64,000 bases of DNA, from contig CAMAXV010000002.1 in the NCBI GenBank assembly GCA_945862385.1, positions 186,001 through 250,000 on the forward strand, given 5' to 3'. The notes under the pieces are model-generated. The model was given only the letters and a program-made list of their open reading frames with translations, made no database searches and had not been told where the DNA came from. Shown here piece by piece: positions 7,953-16,449 of the stretch; positions within the stretch are counted from its first letter, which is position 1; the number at the start of each line of letters is the position of its first letter. A program made the translations under genes and the position numbers. Source of the stretch: Chitinophaga pinensis. GTDB taxonomy: Bacteria > Bacteroidota > Bacteroidia > Chitinophagales > Chitinophagaceae.

Positions 7953-9272
7953 TCAGCGGATTTCTTTCAGCCAGATAAGCGGATGTCTGACAGGCAGGTT
8001 TCTGATGACCTCTTCTGTAGCAGGTTCATGATTCAATGCAGCCCAGGTCTGGAAAATGGATTCATCCTTGAAAGCTACTGCGCTGAATAGCAAAAAGGGA
8101 TGTGCGATAGGCCAGTCATCCCAGTACATGACATCCTGCTTATATGGCCATGATTTTTTATCTCTCACAAATGGAAGCAAAAAATCCACCCCTTTTCTGA
8201 TTGAACGATCCCCCTCAATCCTGAAGTTCCACAAACCCTCCTTGTGCCTCGTGCCCAGCCTACGGCTGGCAGGCTTGTGCCTTGTGCCTTGTGCCCTACC
8301 AGAGGTAGGTAAACTCGTGCCCAGCCTACGGCTGGCAGGCTCTTGCCTTGTGCCTTGTGCCTCCTCCCTGGCTGTATTCCCCAATACCTGACAAATCATC
8401 ACCATGGCATCCAGATTAAACAGTGAATAGCCGTAAGGCTTGGTACGTGCCAGCTCCCGTGGAAAGGAACCATCCACAGCCATTTGTCCGGGCAGATGGA
8501 TGTTCTTATAACGCTCCCTACATACTTGCAGGAGTGAATCATTTCGGGTAAAATCAGCAAATCCAGCAACCTGAAGTGTCCAGCAGGTGCCGTGGTTATT
8601 CAAAGCCCGGCTCTCATCGAGTCCGTATGGGTGTGTCGTTAACCAGACCAGGTAATCAGCAAACCAGTTTCTGAAAATGACGTAATCACCTTTTAATGCT
8701 GCCCTGCTGTTTTCCAGCACCTGCAATGCCCTGGCTACTTCCAGCAGGTGGATGGTGTCGATAATGCCGATACCCCGGCCGGTAAACCGACCTTTTATAG
8801 CCTGTGCAAACCTGAGGTGTGGTGACATCAGGGTTTCATCATCCATGAACCATGCCCGGGCGTGCCGAAATGCCTGTTGGGCAAAGCGCTCATCCTGGTT
8901 AATCAGGTAAGCAGAGGCCAACGCTCCCATAACCCTGCTGAACCTGATCATTGCCCTGCGGTGGTCTACAAAATTATCAGGATTGGTCATCCCATCGCGC
9001 TGGATATACGGACTGTCAACATGCCTGGGATCTGGCCACCAATAGTCGCCTTCTGAAAAAAAATCATGAACACCTCCTGCGCTTCTGACTGCCTTGGATG
9101 CAGTAACCGTTTCAGGATTTTGCAACAAGGCCCAATCAGCCTCTTTCATTACAGAAGCCGACAATACGCCAATTGCCTTTTTCATCCATTTGTCATGCCC
9201 GGGTTTTTCAGAAACAGCTGAACTGAGTGTGATGGACAATAATGCGCCAGACAGAATGAATGCTTTTAACAT
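7953..9272 (-). CDS. Alginate lyase-family (PF05426-like) protein with in-frame repeat insertion
   Basis: 439 aa with a signal peptide (MLKAFILSGALLSITLSSAVS). Family-typical segments include GDYWWPDP, NNHGTCW (the Asn-His region used in catalysis by PL5-type lyases), FNLDAMVMICQVLG and a C-terminal DDWPIAHPFLLF. The enzyme probably cleaves uronate-containing polysaccharide by beta-elimination in the periplasm; the substrate is not certain. About 40 residues between CQVLGN and LWNFRIEGDRS are foreign: PASRRLGT occurs twice, flanked by QGTRH- and GTRHK-type repeats encoded by a palindromic DNA repeat (8242-8361). The frame stays open through it, so the protein may still be made. The loop may be tolerated or harmful. 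Confidence 0.8.
   Translation of the reverse strand: MLKAFILSGALLSITLSSAVSEKPGHDKWMKKAIGVLSASVMKEADWALLQNPETVTASKAVRSAGGVHDFFSEGDYWWPDPRHVDSPYIQRDGMTNPDNFVDHRRAMIRFSRVMGALASAYLINQDERFAQQAFRHARAWFMDDETLMSPHLRFAQAIKGRFTGRGIGIIDTIHLLEVARALQVLENSRAALKGDYVIFRNWFADYLVWLTTHPYGLDESRALNNHGTCWTLQVAGFADFTRNDSLLQVCRERYKNIHLPGQMAVDGSFPRELARTKPYGYSLFNLDAMVMICQVLGNTAREEAQGTRQEPASRRLGTSLPTSGRAQGTRHKPASRRLGTRHKEGLWNFRIEGDRSIRKGVDFLLPFVRDKKSWPYKQDVMYWDDWPIAHPFLLFSAVAFKDESIFQTWAALNHEPATEEVIRNLPVRHPLIWLKEIR
8242..8361. repeat. Palindromic/heptamer repeat inserted in the lyase gene
   Basis: Two identical 28-base copies at 8248-8275 and 8314-8341 contain the inverted repeat CCAGCC-TACG-GCTGG. They are embedded in heptamers TTGTGCC: three in tandem at 8275-8295 and two at 8348-8361. 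A short inverted repeat CTACC-AGA-GGTAG separates the halves. The block is ~120 bases, a multiple of three, with no stop in the lyase frame. It resembles a dispersed repeat of the genome rather than native coding sequence. The core CGGCTGGCA recurs in the intergenic element at 63684-63748. Confidence 0.75.
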
Positions 9273-9374
9273 GCCTAATCTTTATCCTACAATTTACCGA
9301 AAAACATCCGGGTTACATGCTGAAGAAACGAAAACGATTTCAATGCTTAAATACCATCATCTCATCCAGAATCT

Positions 9375-9382
9375 TAACTTTG
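9375..9382 (+). promoter_or_regulatory. -7 box of the DUF5916 gene, very close to the start codon
   Basis: TAACTTTG matches the Bacteroidota -7 consensus TAnnTTTG exactly and ends 8 bases before the ATG at 9391. If used, transcription would start within a few bases of the start codon, giving a nearly leaderless mRNA. No good -33 box is seen. Confidence 0.35.
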
Positions 9383-9390
9383 GTCCATCA

Positions 9391-11616
9391 ATGAAAAAAG
9401 GTAGTTTATTATCAGTAATAGCTTTGCTGATATGCATCAATGAAGCTGTATCCCAGGAGTCTGTCAATTCGATGATAAACCTGCTGGACACCGGGTATTT
9501 TGCGAAGAAAACCACTGAACACATAAAAGTGGATGGCTACATTGCTGAGCAAACCTGGGAAAAGGCGCAGAAAGCTACTAATTTCATTCAGAATTTTCCG
9601 GTTGACAGCCTCATGTCAAAGTCGAAGACAGAGGTTATGGTTACTTACGACGACAAACACCTCTATGTAGCAGCCAGGATGTTCAATACAGTCAAGAACC
9701 AGCAGTATGTAACGCCATCTCTCAAACGGGATTTCAGGGGTGAAGCCAATGACGCCATTGTGGTGAGTATAGACCCCTTTATGGACCGGATGAATTCCTT
9801 TTCCTTTGGCATCAATCCTTTTGGTGTACAACGCGAGGGACTGGTTGTCAATGGCGGGGTTGTGAGTGAAGACCTGAGCTTGTCGTGGGACAATAAATGG
9901 CAGGCACAAGCTCGGATTCATGAGGATTACTGGACCATGGAAATGGCCATCCCCTTCAATACTATTCGTTTTCGAAATGGCTCCAACAAATGGCTGGTGA
10001 ATTTCTACAGGTTAGACAGCCACAATGCGGAACGTTCTGGTTGGGCAAGGGTTCCAAACCAGTATGCCATGATTACACTTGCCTTCAACAAACCGCTTGA
10101 ATTTGAAACTCCAATTTCAAGAAAAGGTCCCAATATTTCACTTATCCCATTTGTATCACCCAGCATTTTCAGGAATCCTGTTGTGAAGTCTCCACAAAAC
10201 AGGGAATTCACTACCCAATCGAAACTCGGATTTGGCGGTGATGCCAAGGTGGGTATTGGTTCATCACTCAATGTAGACCTCACTTTTAACCCGGACTTTT
10301 CGCAGGTAGAAGTTGACAACCAGGTAACTAACCTCGACCGCTTCGAAATACTTTTCCCGGAGAAAAGACAATTTTTTCTGGAGAACGGCGACCTCTTTGC
10401 CAATTTCGGTGTGGATGGCATCAGGCCTTTCTTTTCCCGCAGGATTGGTGTAACAAGGGACCCTGGAACAGGTCAGAATATTCAGAATAAAATCGATGCC
10501 GGCATGCGCCTGAGTGGAAAAATTGGCGATGACCTCCGGCTGGGTGTGATGCAGATGCGAACAGCGGCGATTGATTCAATCAATCAGCCTGCCAATAATT
10601 TTTCAGTAATTGCGCTGCAGCAAAAGGTATTTCACCGTTCAAGCATTGGTTTCATATTCACCAACAAAGATGCTGCGGGCAGTGCCGATTTCAACAGGGT
10701 TGCTGGCATTGATTACAACATTGCCTCCAAAAGCAATGTGTTAAATGGCAAACTTTTTTACATGATGTCTTTTGATCCTACCAAAACCAGCAAGGATCAG
10801 GCTTACGGTGGAAGTATTGTTTACAACAAAAGAAAATTTGAGTCCCGGCAACGCCTGTTTACAATCGGTAGCGAATTCAATCCGGAGGTAGGCTACTTGC
10901 GGAGGGGAGGATTTGTAAAATATGCAGGAGACCTGATGTGGAAATATTATCCTTCAAAATCTACCATTAACAGGCATGGACCGATGCTTGACTATGATTT
11001 CACCCATTTCCCCGGCAAAGGTCTCACGGATTATGACCTGAATGCCATGTACAATGTGATGTGGAAGAACTATACACAGCTGATGGTGAGGTTCAGAAGG
11101 GATTTCACAAAACTGACTGAAGATTTTGACCCCACCAATACTGGGGGGACCAAACTCAAGTCAAATGAAGCGTTTGTTTATTATTCCTTCATCTGTAGTT
11201 TGGTTACTGATCAGCGGAAGAAAGTGGCAGCCAAACTGCAAACAAGGTCGGGGCAATATTTCAACGGAACCCGTTTGAATCTGGATGGTGAAATGAGTTA
11301 CCGTTTTCAGCCTTATGGCAGCATTTCTAGTGTTGTTTCCCTGAATAGGCTGCGTTTTCCCGCACCTTACAAAAGCCTGGACCTGGTACTTGTTGGTCCA
11401 AAACTGGAACTGACCTTCACGAAGTCAATCTTCCTGTCAACACTCATTCAATACAATAACCAGATCAACAACATCAATACCAATATCAGGTTTCAGTGGC
11501 GCTTTGCACCCGCGTCAGATCTGTTTTTGGTATATACGGATAATTATTACGCAGACAACTACCGTTCCAAAGGCAGCGCATTGGTGTTGAAGGCAACCTA
11601 TTGGCTAAATCTCTGA
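9391..11616 (+). CDS. DUF5916 outer-membrane protein with N-terminal CBM9-like domain
   Basis: 741 aa from ATG 9391, where a signal peptide (MKKGSLLSVIALLICINEAVSQ) begins; the longer ORF start at 9094 lies inside the divergent lyase gene and is rejected. Residues ~45-225 form a carbohydrate-binding-family-9-like domain (IKVDGYIAEQTWEKA, VTYDDKHLYVAARM). The rest matches DUF5916: VDLTFNPDFSQVEVD, LFPEKRQFFLEN and FFSRRIG are its hallmark strings, followed by a beta-barrel-like C-terminal half. The family is thought to sit in the outer membrane; its substrate is unknown. The stop abuts that of the convergent cyclase gene at a CTGATCAG palindrome. Confidence 0.87.
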   Translation: MKKGSLLSVIALLICINEAVSQESVNSMINLLDTGYFAKKTTEHIKVDGYIAEQTWEKAQKATNFIQNFPVDSLMSKSKTEVMVTYDDKHLYVAARMFNTVKNQQYVTPSLKRDFRGEANDAIVVSIDPFMDRMNSFSFGINPFGVQREGLVVNGGVVSEDLSLSWDNKWQAQARIHEDYWTMEMAIPFNTIRFRNGSNKWLVNFYRLDSHNAERSGWARVPNQYAMITLAFNKPLEFETPISRKGPNISLIPFVSPSIFRNPVVKSPQNREFTTQSKLGFGGDAKVGIGSSLNVDLTFNPDFSQVEVDNQVTNLDRFEILFPEKRQFFLENGDLFANFGVDGIRPFFSRRIGVTRDPGTGQNIQNKIDAGMRLSGKIGDDLRLGVMQMRTAAIDSINQPANNFSVIALQQKVFHRSSIGFIFTNKDAAGSADFNRVAGIDYNIASKSNVLNGKLFYMMSFDPTKTSKDQAYGGSIVYNKRKFESRQRLFTIGSEFNPEVGYLRRGGFVKYAGDLMWKYYPSKSTINRHGPMLDYDFTHFPGKGLTDYDLNAMYNVMWKNYTQLMVRFRRDFTKLTEDFDPTNTGGTKLKSNEAFVYYSFICSLVTDQRKKVAAKLQTRSGQYFNGTRLNLDGEMSYRFQPYGSISSVVSLNRLRFPAPYKSLDLVLVGPKLELTFTKSIFLSTLIQYNNQINNINTNIRFQWRFAPASDLFLVYTDNYYADNYRSKGSALVLKATYWLNL

Positions 11617-12414
11617 TCAGGACTTAGGCACTCCTGCGATAATGCGCAGCGGACCACCACTTCCCTTTCCGATTTTAACCGGAAGTGCAACAATGTAAGA
11701 GCCTGTTGGCGGCAGTTTATCAAGGTTTGCCACATTTTCAAATCCCGGTTTGTTTTTACCATGGAGAATCTGATGGGTCTTGAAATCTTTAGACTGACCA
11801 TAATCGGTGCTAGGCGTATCCAGTCCCATTGCTTTGATATCCCGATTATCCAGCAACCACTGCGTCGTTTCTGGTGCTATACCCGGGAAATGCAGTTCCG
11901 GAATGGCTTCTACACCGTGTTTGGCTGTTCCCAGCACTTTTGCACGATCAGGATAAAAGGCTCCGTAACCTGTGTGAAAAAGGACAATACTGTTCTCGGG
12001 GATAGCTCCATTTTTTTCCTCCCATGCTTCCACATCTGCAACACTGATGAGATAATCTCTGTTTTCCAATGCCTTTTCTGAAACATCTATAACAACTGCA
12101 TTACCTGTTAGGCTGCTGAGCGGAATGCTGTCTACTGTCAGTCCACCCTGCGAAAAATGTATCGGTGCATCGAGGTGTGTACCGCCATGCTCAGGTGTAG
12201 CTATTTGAAAGGAAGAATAATAAAATCCTCCGGGTGTAATGCCTTCTGCATCAGTTTTATGCTGAAAACCGGTGGGGTTATTAGGCCAGTATATCGTACT
12301 GCTATCAAATGAATGGGTAAGGTCTATCCAGTTCATATCTTGCAATGAAGTCACAGCAAGTTGCTCATTGCAGGCTGTGAGCAAGAAAGCCGCATATACC
12401 AGGAATTTACGCAT
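11617..12414 (-). CDS. Cyclase-family (kynurenine formamidase-like) lipoprotein
   Basis: 265 aa from the ATG at 12414, which opens a lipoprotein signal (MRKFLVYAAFLLTAC, lipobox Cys15). The longer ORF adds a non-signal extension and is not preferred. The metal motif EHGGTHLDAPIHF is the HxGTHxDxPxHF signature of the PF04199 cyclase/amidohydrolase family, supported by LFHTGYG and GLDTPSTDYG. Members hydrolyse N-formylkynurenine, isatin and related amides. Being a lipoprotein, this one works outside the cytoplasm and the substrate is unknown. It does not look operonic with the MFS gene (104-base gap). Confidence 0.85.
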   Translation of the reverse strand: MRKFLVYAAFLLTACNEQLAVTSLQDMNWIDLTHSFDSSTIYWPNNPTGFQHKTDAEGITPGGFYYSSFQIATPEHGGTHLDAPIHFSQGGLTVDSIPLSSLTGNAVVIDVSEKALENRDYLISVADVEAWEEKNGAIPENSIVLFHTGYGAFYPDRAKVLGTAKHGVEAIPELHFPGIAPETTQWLLDNRDIKAMGLDTPSTDYGQSKDFKTHQILHGKNKPGFENVANLDKLPPTGSYIVALPVKIGKGSGGPLRIIAGVPKS

Positions 12415-12518
12415 ACATGGAAATTTAGTCCAAATATACAACAGGTACATGCAAAACCATTTCCTAGAGCAAGCCACAGGGATTGCAAGCAGACTTGAAT
12501 TTATAATTCAGGACTATT

Positions 12519-13742
12519 TCACAGATTTTCTGTGGAACGTTTTACAGGATTGAGGAAAATCAGTTGTACGATGATGACTGCTGCAACCACTACTGAAAGC
12601 ATCGCAAAATCAGCACCAAGATTTCCTGCATCTGTTGATTTGCCCAGGTAATCGGTTATGACTGCACCAGCAAAAATACCAGCCGTATTGAGGAATCCAT
12701 AGGCTGTTGCACGTTGATTAGGGCCAACAAACTGACATAAGATGGGCATGTTGTTGGTATCAAATAGTCCGAATCCAAATCCAAACAAAAAGGCTGCCCC
12801 AACAACATGTACAACAGTATACCCATAACCCATGAGCAGCAATGCCGGAATGGTCAAAGACAATCCGATGGCACCGGTATAAATCCTGCCCTTGCTGTTT
12901 ATCCTGAACCAGCGGTCGCTCAACACACCTCCCACCAGAACACCCATGAGAGAGGACAGTGAAATGGAAATGGTAGTAAGCGGACCAGCTACAGCCATGT
13001 CAATATCAAGATTTTGAGCAATGAGTGTAGGAGCCCAGTTTTTGATGGCCCAGCCTGGTAGGCTGGGAACGGCAAAATAAAGTACGATAATCCAGAAGGG
13101 AAAAGAGCTTAACAGTGAAGTGATGGAAGCCAGCGGTTTCTGCGAAACCTCTTTTTTTGCATCAGTAACTGGCTTAACATCCCTGATGAAAAACATGAGT
13201 AAAATCGCATATATGATGCCAATGGCACCGAAGAGGAGAAATGTCTGTTGCCAGGAATAATACTTGGATATGGTGGAACCAAAGCCACCCAATGCCTGAC
13301 CGATATAGATTCCAGCCATGTGAATGCCAACTGCAAGTGAACGCGACTGATCTGAGTGGCTGGAAGCAATCAGTGCCAGTCCGGCCGGAATATAAAGCGC
13401 CTCACTGAACCCCATCACTGCCCTCAGGATGTACACCTGGTTAAAATCACTGGCGAAGCCCATGGAACAGGTTACAGCAGACCAAACAAAAAGGCTGCCA
13501 ATGATAAGCCATTTTTTATTGAAGAAATCTGCAATTACACCTGAGAAGGCACTCATGGCACCATACACCCAAAGGAAAACTGCCATCAGCCTGCCAAAAT
13601 TGGTAGCCTGCTGCAGTTCAATGATATCCAGCTGCATGGCTGGCCTCATGGTAGAGATCATCTGCCTGTCCATGTAATTGAGCAAGGCAACACCCGAGAG
13701 GAGAAAGACCAAACGCCAGGGATAGCTGATTTTAAGTGACAT
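12519..13742 (-). CDS. MFS transporter, probably for sugar acids (ACS-like)
   Basis: 407 aa with about 12 hydrophobic segments. The N-terminal LLNYMDRQMISTM resembles the N-terminal signature of the anion:cation symporter (hexuronate/phthalate) branch of the major facilitator superfamily (LNYxDRxxxS). It lies just downstream of, and on the same strand as, the aldolase gene, 48 bases away. That order suggests it imports the sugar acid or sialic-acid-like compound which the aldolase cleaves. The substrate is inference. Confidence 0.82.
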   Translation of the reverse strand: MSLKISYPWRLVFLLSGVALLNYMDRQMISTMRPAMQLDIIELQQATNFGRLMAVFLWVYGAMSAFSGVIADFFNKKWLIIGSLFVWSAVTCSMGFASDFNQVYILRAVMGFSEALYIPAGLALIASSHSDQSRSLAVGIHMAGIYIGQALGGFGSTISKYYSWQQTFLLFGAIGIIYAILLMFFIRDVKPVTDAKKEVSQKPLASITSLLSSFPFWIIVLYFAVPSLPGWAIKNWAPTLIAQNLDIDMAVAGPLTTISISLSSLMGVLVGGVLSDRWFRINSKGRIYTGAIGLSLTIPALLLMGYGYTVVHVVGAAFLFGFGFGLFDTNNMPILCQFVGPNQRATAYGFLNTAGIFAGAVITDYLGKSTDAGNLGADFAMLSVVVAAVIIVQLIFLNPVKRSTENL

Positions 13743-13790
13743 CAGTTGGGAATTATTAAAGTTTTAAACGCACAACATATTGAATTTTCA

Positions 13791-14726
13791 TCAATAAGAC
13801 CTGAGTTCATCAAACCGAATCAAAGCTAGATCCTCCTGGAATGCGGCATTCAGGTCTTTGGGCATATCTCTGAATGGCAGCCTGAAGCCGCCACAGTCGA
13901 TTCCAGCTGCCCGCATAAATTCCTTCCCTGTTGCCATCCCCCCATATTTGCCCAGCAGGGCAATCATATCGATAGATTGCTGCTGACAGGCTGCAGCCGT
14001 TTCCATGTCTCCATTTTTAAAAGCGCTGATCAGCTTTTGGTACAATGGCATTGCATAATTGTATGTACTGCCGATACCTGCTCTTCCACCCACTGCCAAT
14101 GCTCCCAGCAGTGATTCATCCCTGCCCCACATGACTTCATATTTTTTATTGGCGTAGTTCACACAACTGGTGTACTCCGAAATGTCATCATCGGTATATT
14201 TGATACCAGCCAGGTTCGGGATTTTACCATCCAGCATTTTAAGCAGCTTTGCCATAGGGAAACGCACCCCTGTTAAAACTGGAATATGGTAATAATAAAA
14301 CGACATATCCGGAGCAGCAGAAGCCACTTCAATGCAGCATGCGGCAAGGGTTTCAAGATCTGCCGGTTTAAAATAACTGGGTGCTGTCATTGAAAATCCA
14401 AACAATCCGGCATTTGATGCATGTGCTGCCAATTGTTTGCAGTCGGCAAGACAATTACCTCCAACAAATACAATCACCCGAAATTCATTATCACCCTTTG
14501 CTGCAGCGGCCCATGCATCTGTCAGACTTATTTTCTCTGCCATAGTCAGGGACGGACCCTCGCCGGTTGACCCACAAATGAAAGCCCCGGCTACGCCGTT
14601 TCTTTTCAGGAATGCATAATACTCCGGTATAAGATCCACATTGAGGCTGCCATCGGCGTGAAAAGGCGTAAATGGAGCTGCTATCAATCTTTCAGGCTGT
14701 GTTGTGATCATATTGAATGCTTTCAT
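13791..14726 (-). CDS. N-acetylneuraminate lyase-like aldolase (DHDPS family)
   Basis: 311 aa of the dihydrodipicolinate synthase/N-acetylneuraminate lyase superfamily. Visible are GSTGEGPSLTMAEK, the SFYYYHIPVLTG strand with the catalytic Tyr, and LAGIKYTDDD with the Schiff-base Lys. The YYYHIP and IKYT strings favour the sialate lyase branch over lysine biosynthesis. The reaction would be aldol cleavage releasing pyruvate from N-acetylneuraminate or another keto-acid sugar. Start ATG at 14726, with an alternative Met six codons in. Neighbours (MFS transporter, Gfo/Idh oxidoreductase, a sialidase-family gene 3.6 kb away) support sugar-acid catabolism. Confidence 0.82.
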   Translation of the reverse strand: MKAFNMITTQPERLIAAPFTPFHADGSLNVDLIPEYYAFLKRNGVAGAFICGSTGEGPSLTMAEKISLTDAWAAAAKGDNEFRVIVFVGGNCLADCKQLAAHASNAGLFGFSMTAPSYFKPADLETLAACCIEVASAAPDMSFYYYHIPVLTGVRFPMAKLLKMLDGKIPNLAGIKYTDDDISEYTSCVNYANKKYEVMWGRDESLLGALAVGGRAGIGSTYNYAMPLYQKLISAFKNGDMETAAACQQQSIDMIALLGKYGGMATGKEFMRAAGIDCGGFRLPFRDMPKDLNAAFQEDLALIRFDELRSY

Positions 14727-14798
14727 GTAAACAGGTTAAATCGAGTCTACCACAAGTATGAAGATAAGGTTAATTTGAAATCAGATATCGCTGAAAAT

Positions 14799-15857
14799 TC
14801 ACACCAGTGGCAACTCCACCCTGCTTCCGGTTTGAGCGCTTTTATACACGGCAAGTACGATTTCAACTGCTTTTCTGCCCTCCCTGGCGTCCACCAGTGG
14901 AGTTCCGTCAGTGGAAATGGCATGAAGCAGGTCTTCAATCTGCAGTTGGTGACCTTTGAAGCTGATATCTGCCGGATTGGAAGCACCTCCACCATGTGAT
15001 AATCCGGTTTGTTTGGTACGATCCTGAATTACTTCATCTGCAGCTGTCATCTCCTTAAACTCCCATTTTGTGATGTTGCTTTCCTGCAAAACTGCTGTGC
15101 CTACGGTACCATTGATTTCTATGCGCTTCAGTTCGCCGGGAAAAATGGCTGTTGAGCAGGTGATATTACCCAAGGCACCATTGGCAAATTCCAATGCAGC
15201 AACAACAGTGTCTTCAACTGCTATCCCTTTGTGCCTGCGGTTAGTCCTGAAAGCCTGAACAGCCTTAACCGGACCCATATACCACTGCAGCAGATCAACT
15301 GAATGGATGCCCTGATTCATCAATGCGCCTCCCCCGTCCAGTTCCCAGGTTCCACGCCATGCGTTGGATTTGTAATAAGCCTCACTGCGGTGCCATTTTA
15401 CATAAGCATCTCCCAGTACGATATCTCCAAACTTGGAAGACTCCATGGCCCTCTTAAGTTCCATGGCCTGATCATAAAACCGGGAGGGGAAAATTACACC
15501 CACTTTGACCCCTTTTTCATCAGCAGCAGCGATGATGCGATCGCATTTTTCGAGCGTTACTTCGAGCGGTTTTTCAATAAGGCAATGTTTACCCGCAGCG
15601 ATACATGCCAATGCAGGGTCCTGGTGTGCACCAGACGGCGTGCATATGCAGACGATATCTACGGCAGGATCTGCCAGCATAGCTTCCAGGCTGTCAAATA
15701 CTTTGCATTCTTCAGTAGCTGCAAAGCTCTCCCGTTTTTGCGGTGTTGTGCTGAATACGCCAACAAGTTCAGCCTGTTGGATTTCCCTTATTGCCCGTGC
15801 ATGCACATGTGCAATCATACCGGCACCCACTATACCAAATCCATATTTCTTTTCCAT
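14799..15857 (-). CDS. Gfo/Idh/MocA-family oxidoreductase (cytoplasmic)
   Basis: 352 aa from the ATG at 15857; the 16-residue upstream extension in the ORF track is not supported. The Rossmann motif GIVGAGMIAHVHARAI, then CTPSGAHQDPAL and EKPLEV (the Lys-Pro of the conserved EKP motif), define an NAD(P)-dependent sugar dehydrogenase or dehydratase. No signal peptide, unlike the three exported family members elsewhere in this window. It is upstream of the aldolase gene on the same strand (72-base gap), so it likely acts in the same sugar pathway. Confidence 0.85.
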   Translation of the reverse strand: MEKKYGFGIVGAGMIAHVHARAIREIQQAELVGVFSTTPQKRESFAATEECKVFDSLEAMLADPAVDIVCICTPSGAHQDPALACIAAGKHCLIEKPLEVTLEKCDRIIAAADEKGVKVGVIFPSRFYDQAMELKRAMESSKFGDIVLGDAYVKWHRSEAYYKSNAWRGTWELDGGGALMNQGIHSVDLLQWYMGPVKAVQAFRTNRRHKGIAVEDTVVAALEFANGALGNITCSTAIFPGELKRIEINGTVGTAVLQESNITKWEFKEMTAADEVIQDRTKQTGLSHGGGASNPADISFKGHQLQIEDLLHAISTDGTPLVDAREGRKAVEIVLAVYKSAQTGSRVELPLV

Positions 15858-15987
15858 AAGCAAAATAATTTCTATACATCCAAAGATAGCTGTAGACATG
15901 CACATACCTGAAAAATGGGGATTTCTTGTTTTTAAGCACTGAGCTGAAAAAATAATCAGGTCAAAATATGGTAATTCCGAAATAATT

Positions 15988-16003
15988 TTTAGATTCGTCT
16001 AAA
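15988..16003 (+). promoter_or_regulatory. Operator-like palindrome upstream of the DtxR/MntR gene
   Basis: TTTAGA-TTCG-TCTAAA is a perfect 6-base inverted repeat ending 11 bases before the ATG of the DtxR/MntR-type regulator. It resembles operators of that family (AT-rich, TTAG/CTAA-type half sites). It overlaps a TAATTTTT stretch where the -7 element would sit, so binding would block transcription. Metal-dependent autoregulation of the regulator-transporter operon is inference. Confidence 0.5.
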
Positions 16004-16014
16004 TTTTATCCGGA

Positions 16015-16449
16015 ATGATCAGGTATACGGAAACTGAAGAAAACTACATCAAAGCCATCTTTCACCTGCAGAAGCAGACAGCTCAGGTTTCAACACAGGA
16101 GCTCTCAGGATCACTGCAGACCAAACCGGCTTCCGTAACCGATATGCTGAAAAAACTCAAGACCAAGAGATTAATCAATTACAAGCCCTATCATGGTTTC
16201 CGGCTGAGTGCAGAAGGAAACAGGGTTGCTTTGGGCATCATCAGGAGACATAGGCTTTGGGAATTTTTTCTGTCTGAAAAACTGGATTTTAACTGGGATG
16301 AAGTGCATGAGGTTGCCGAGCAACTCGAACATGTCAGCAGCCAGAAGCTGATCGAAAAACTCGATGCATATTTAGGCTTCCCTAAACTTGATCCGCATGG
16401 AGACCCTATACCGGATCAGGATGGAAACTTTAGAACTACCATATTATGA
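16015..16449 (+). CDS. DtxR/MntR-type metal-dependent transcriptional regulator, short form
   Basis: 144 aa. The N-terminal winged helix (TETEENYIKAIFHLQ, then SVTDMLKKLKTKRLINY) is typical of DtxR/MntR repressors. It is followed by the metal-binding dimerisation segment with HRLWEFFL, WDEVHEVAEQLEH and PHGDPIP. The C-terminal SH3-like (FeoA) domain of long DtxR proteins is absent, as in MntR. The stop codon overlaps the ATG of the Nramp transporter (ATGA), so regulator and transporter are coupled. It probably represses this operon when manganese or iron is plentiful. Confidence 0.87.
   Translation: MIRYTETEENYIKAIFHLQKQTAQVSTQELSGSLQTKPASVTDMLKKLKTKRLINYKPYHGFRLSAEGNRVALGIIRRHRLWEFFLSEKLDFNWDEVHEVAEQLEHVSSQKLIEKLDAYLGFPKLDPHGDPIPDQDGNFRTTIL

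Noticed and set aside
8056-8391. 111-aa plus ORF across the repeat in the lyase gene
   Set aside because: It is the antisense of the lyase and its repeat; the LVPSLRLAG peptides are the repeat read backwards.
9094-9390. N-terminal extension of the DUF5916 ORF
   Set aside because: It would lie inside the divergent lyase gene and hide the clear signal peptide that begins at 9391.
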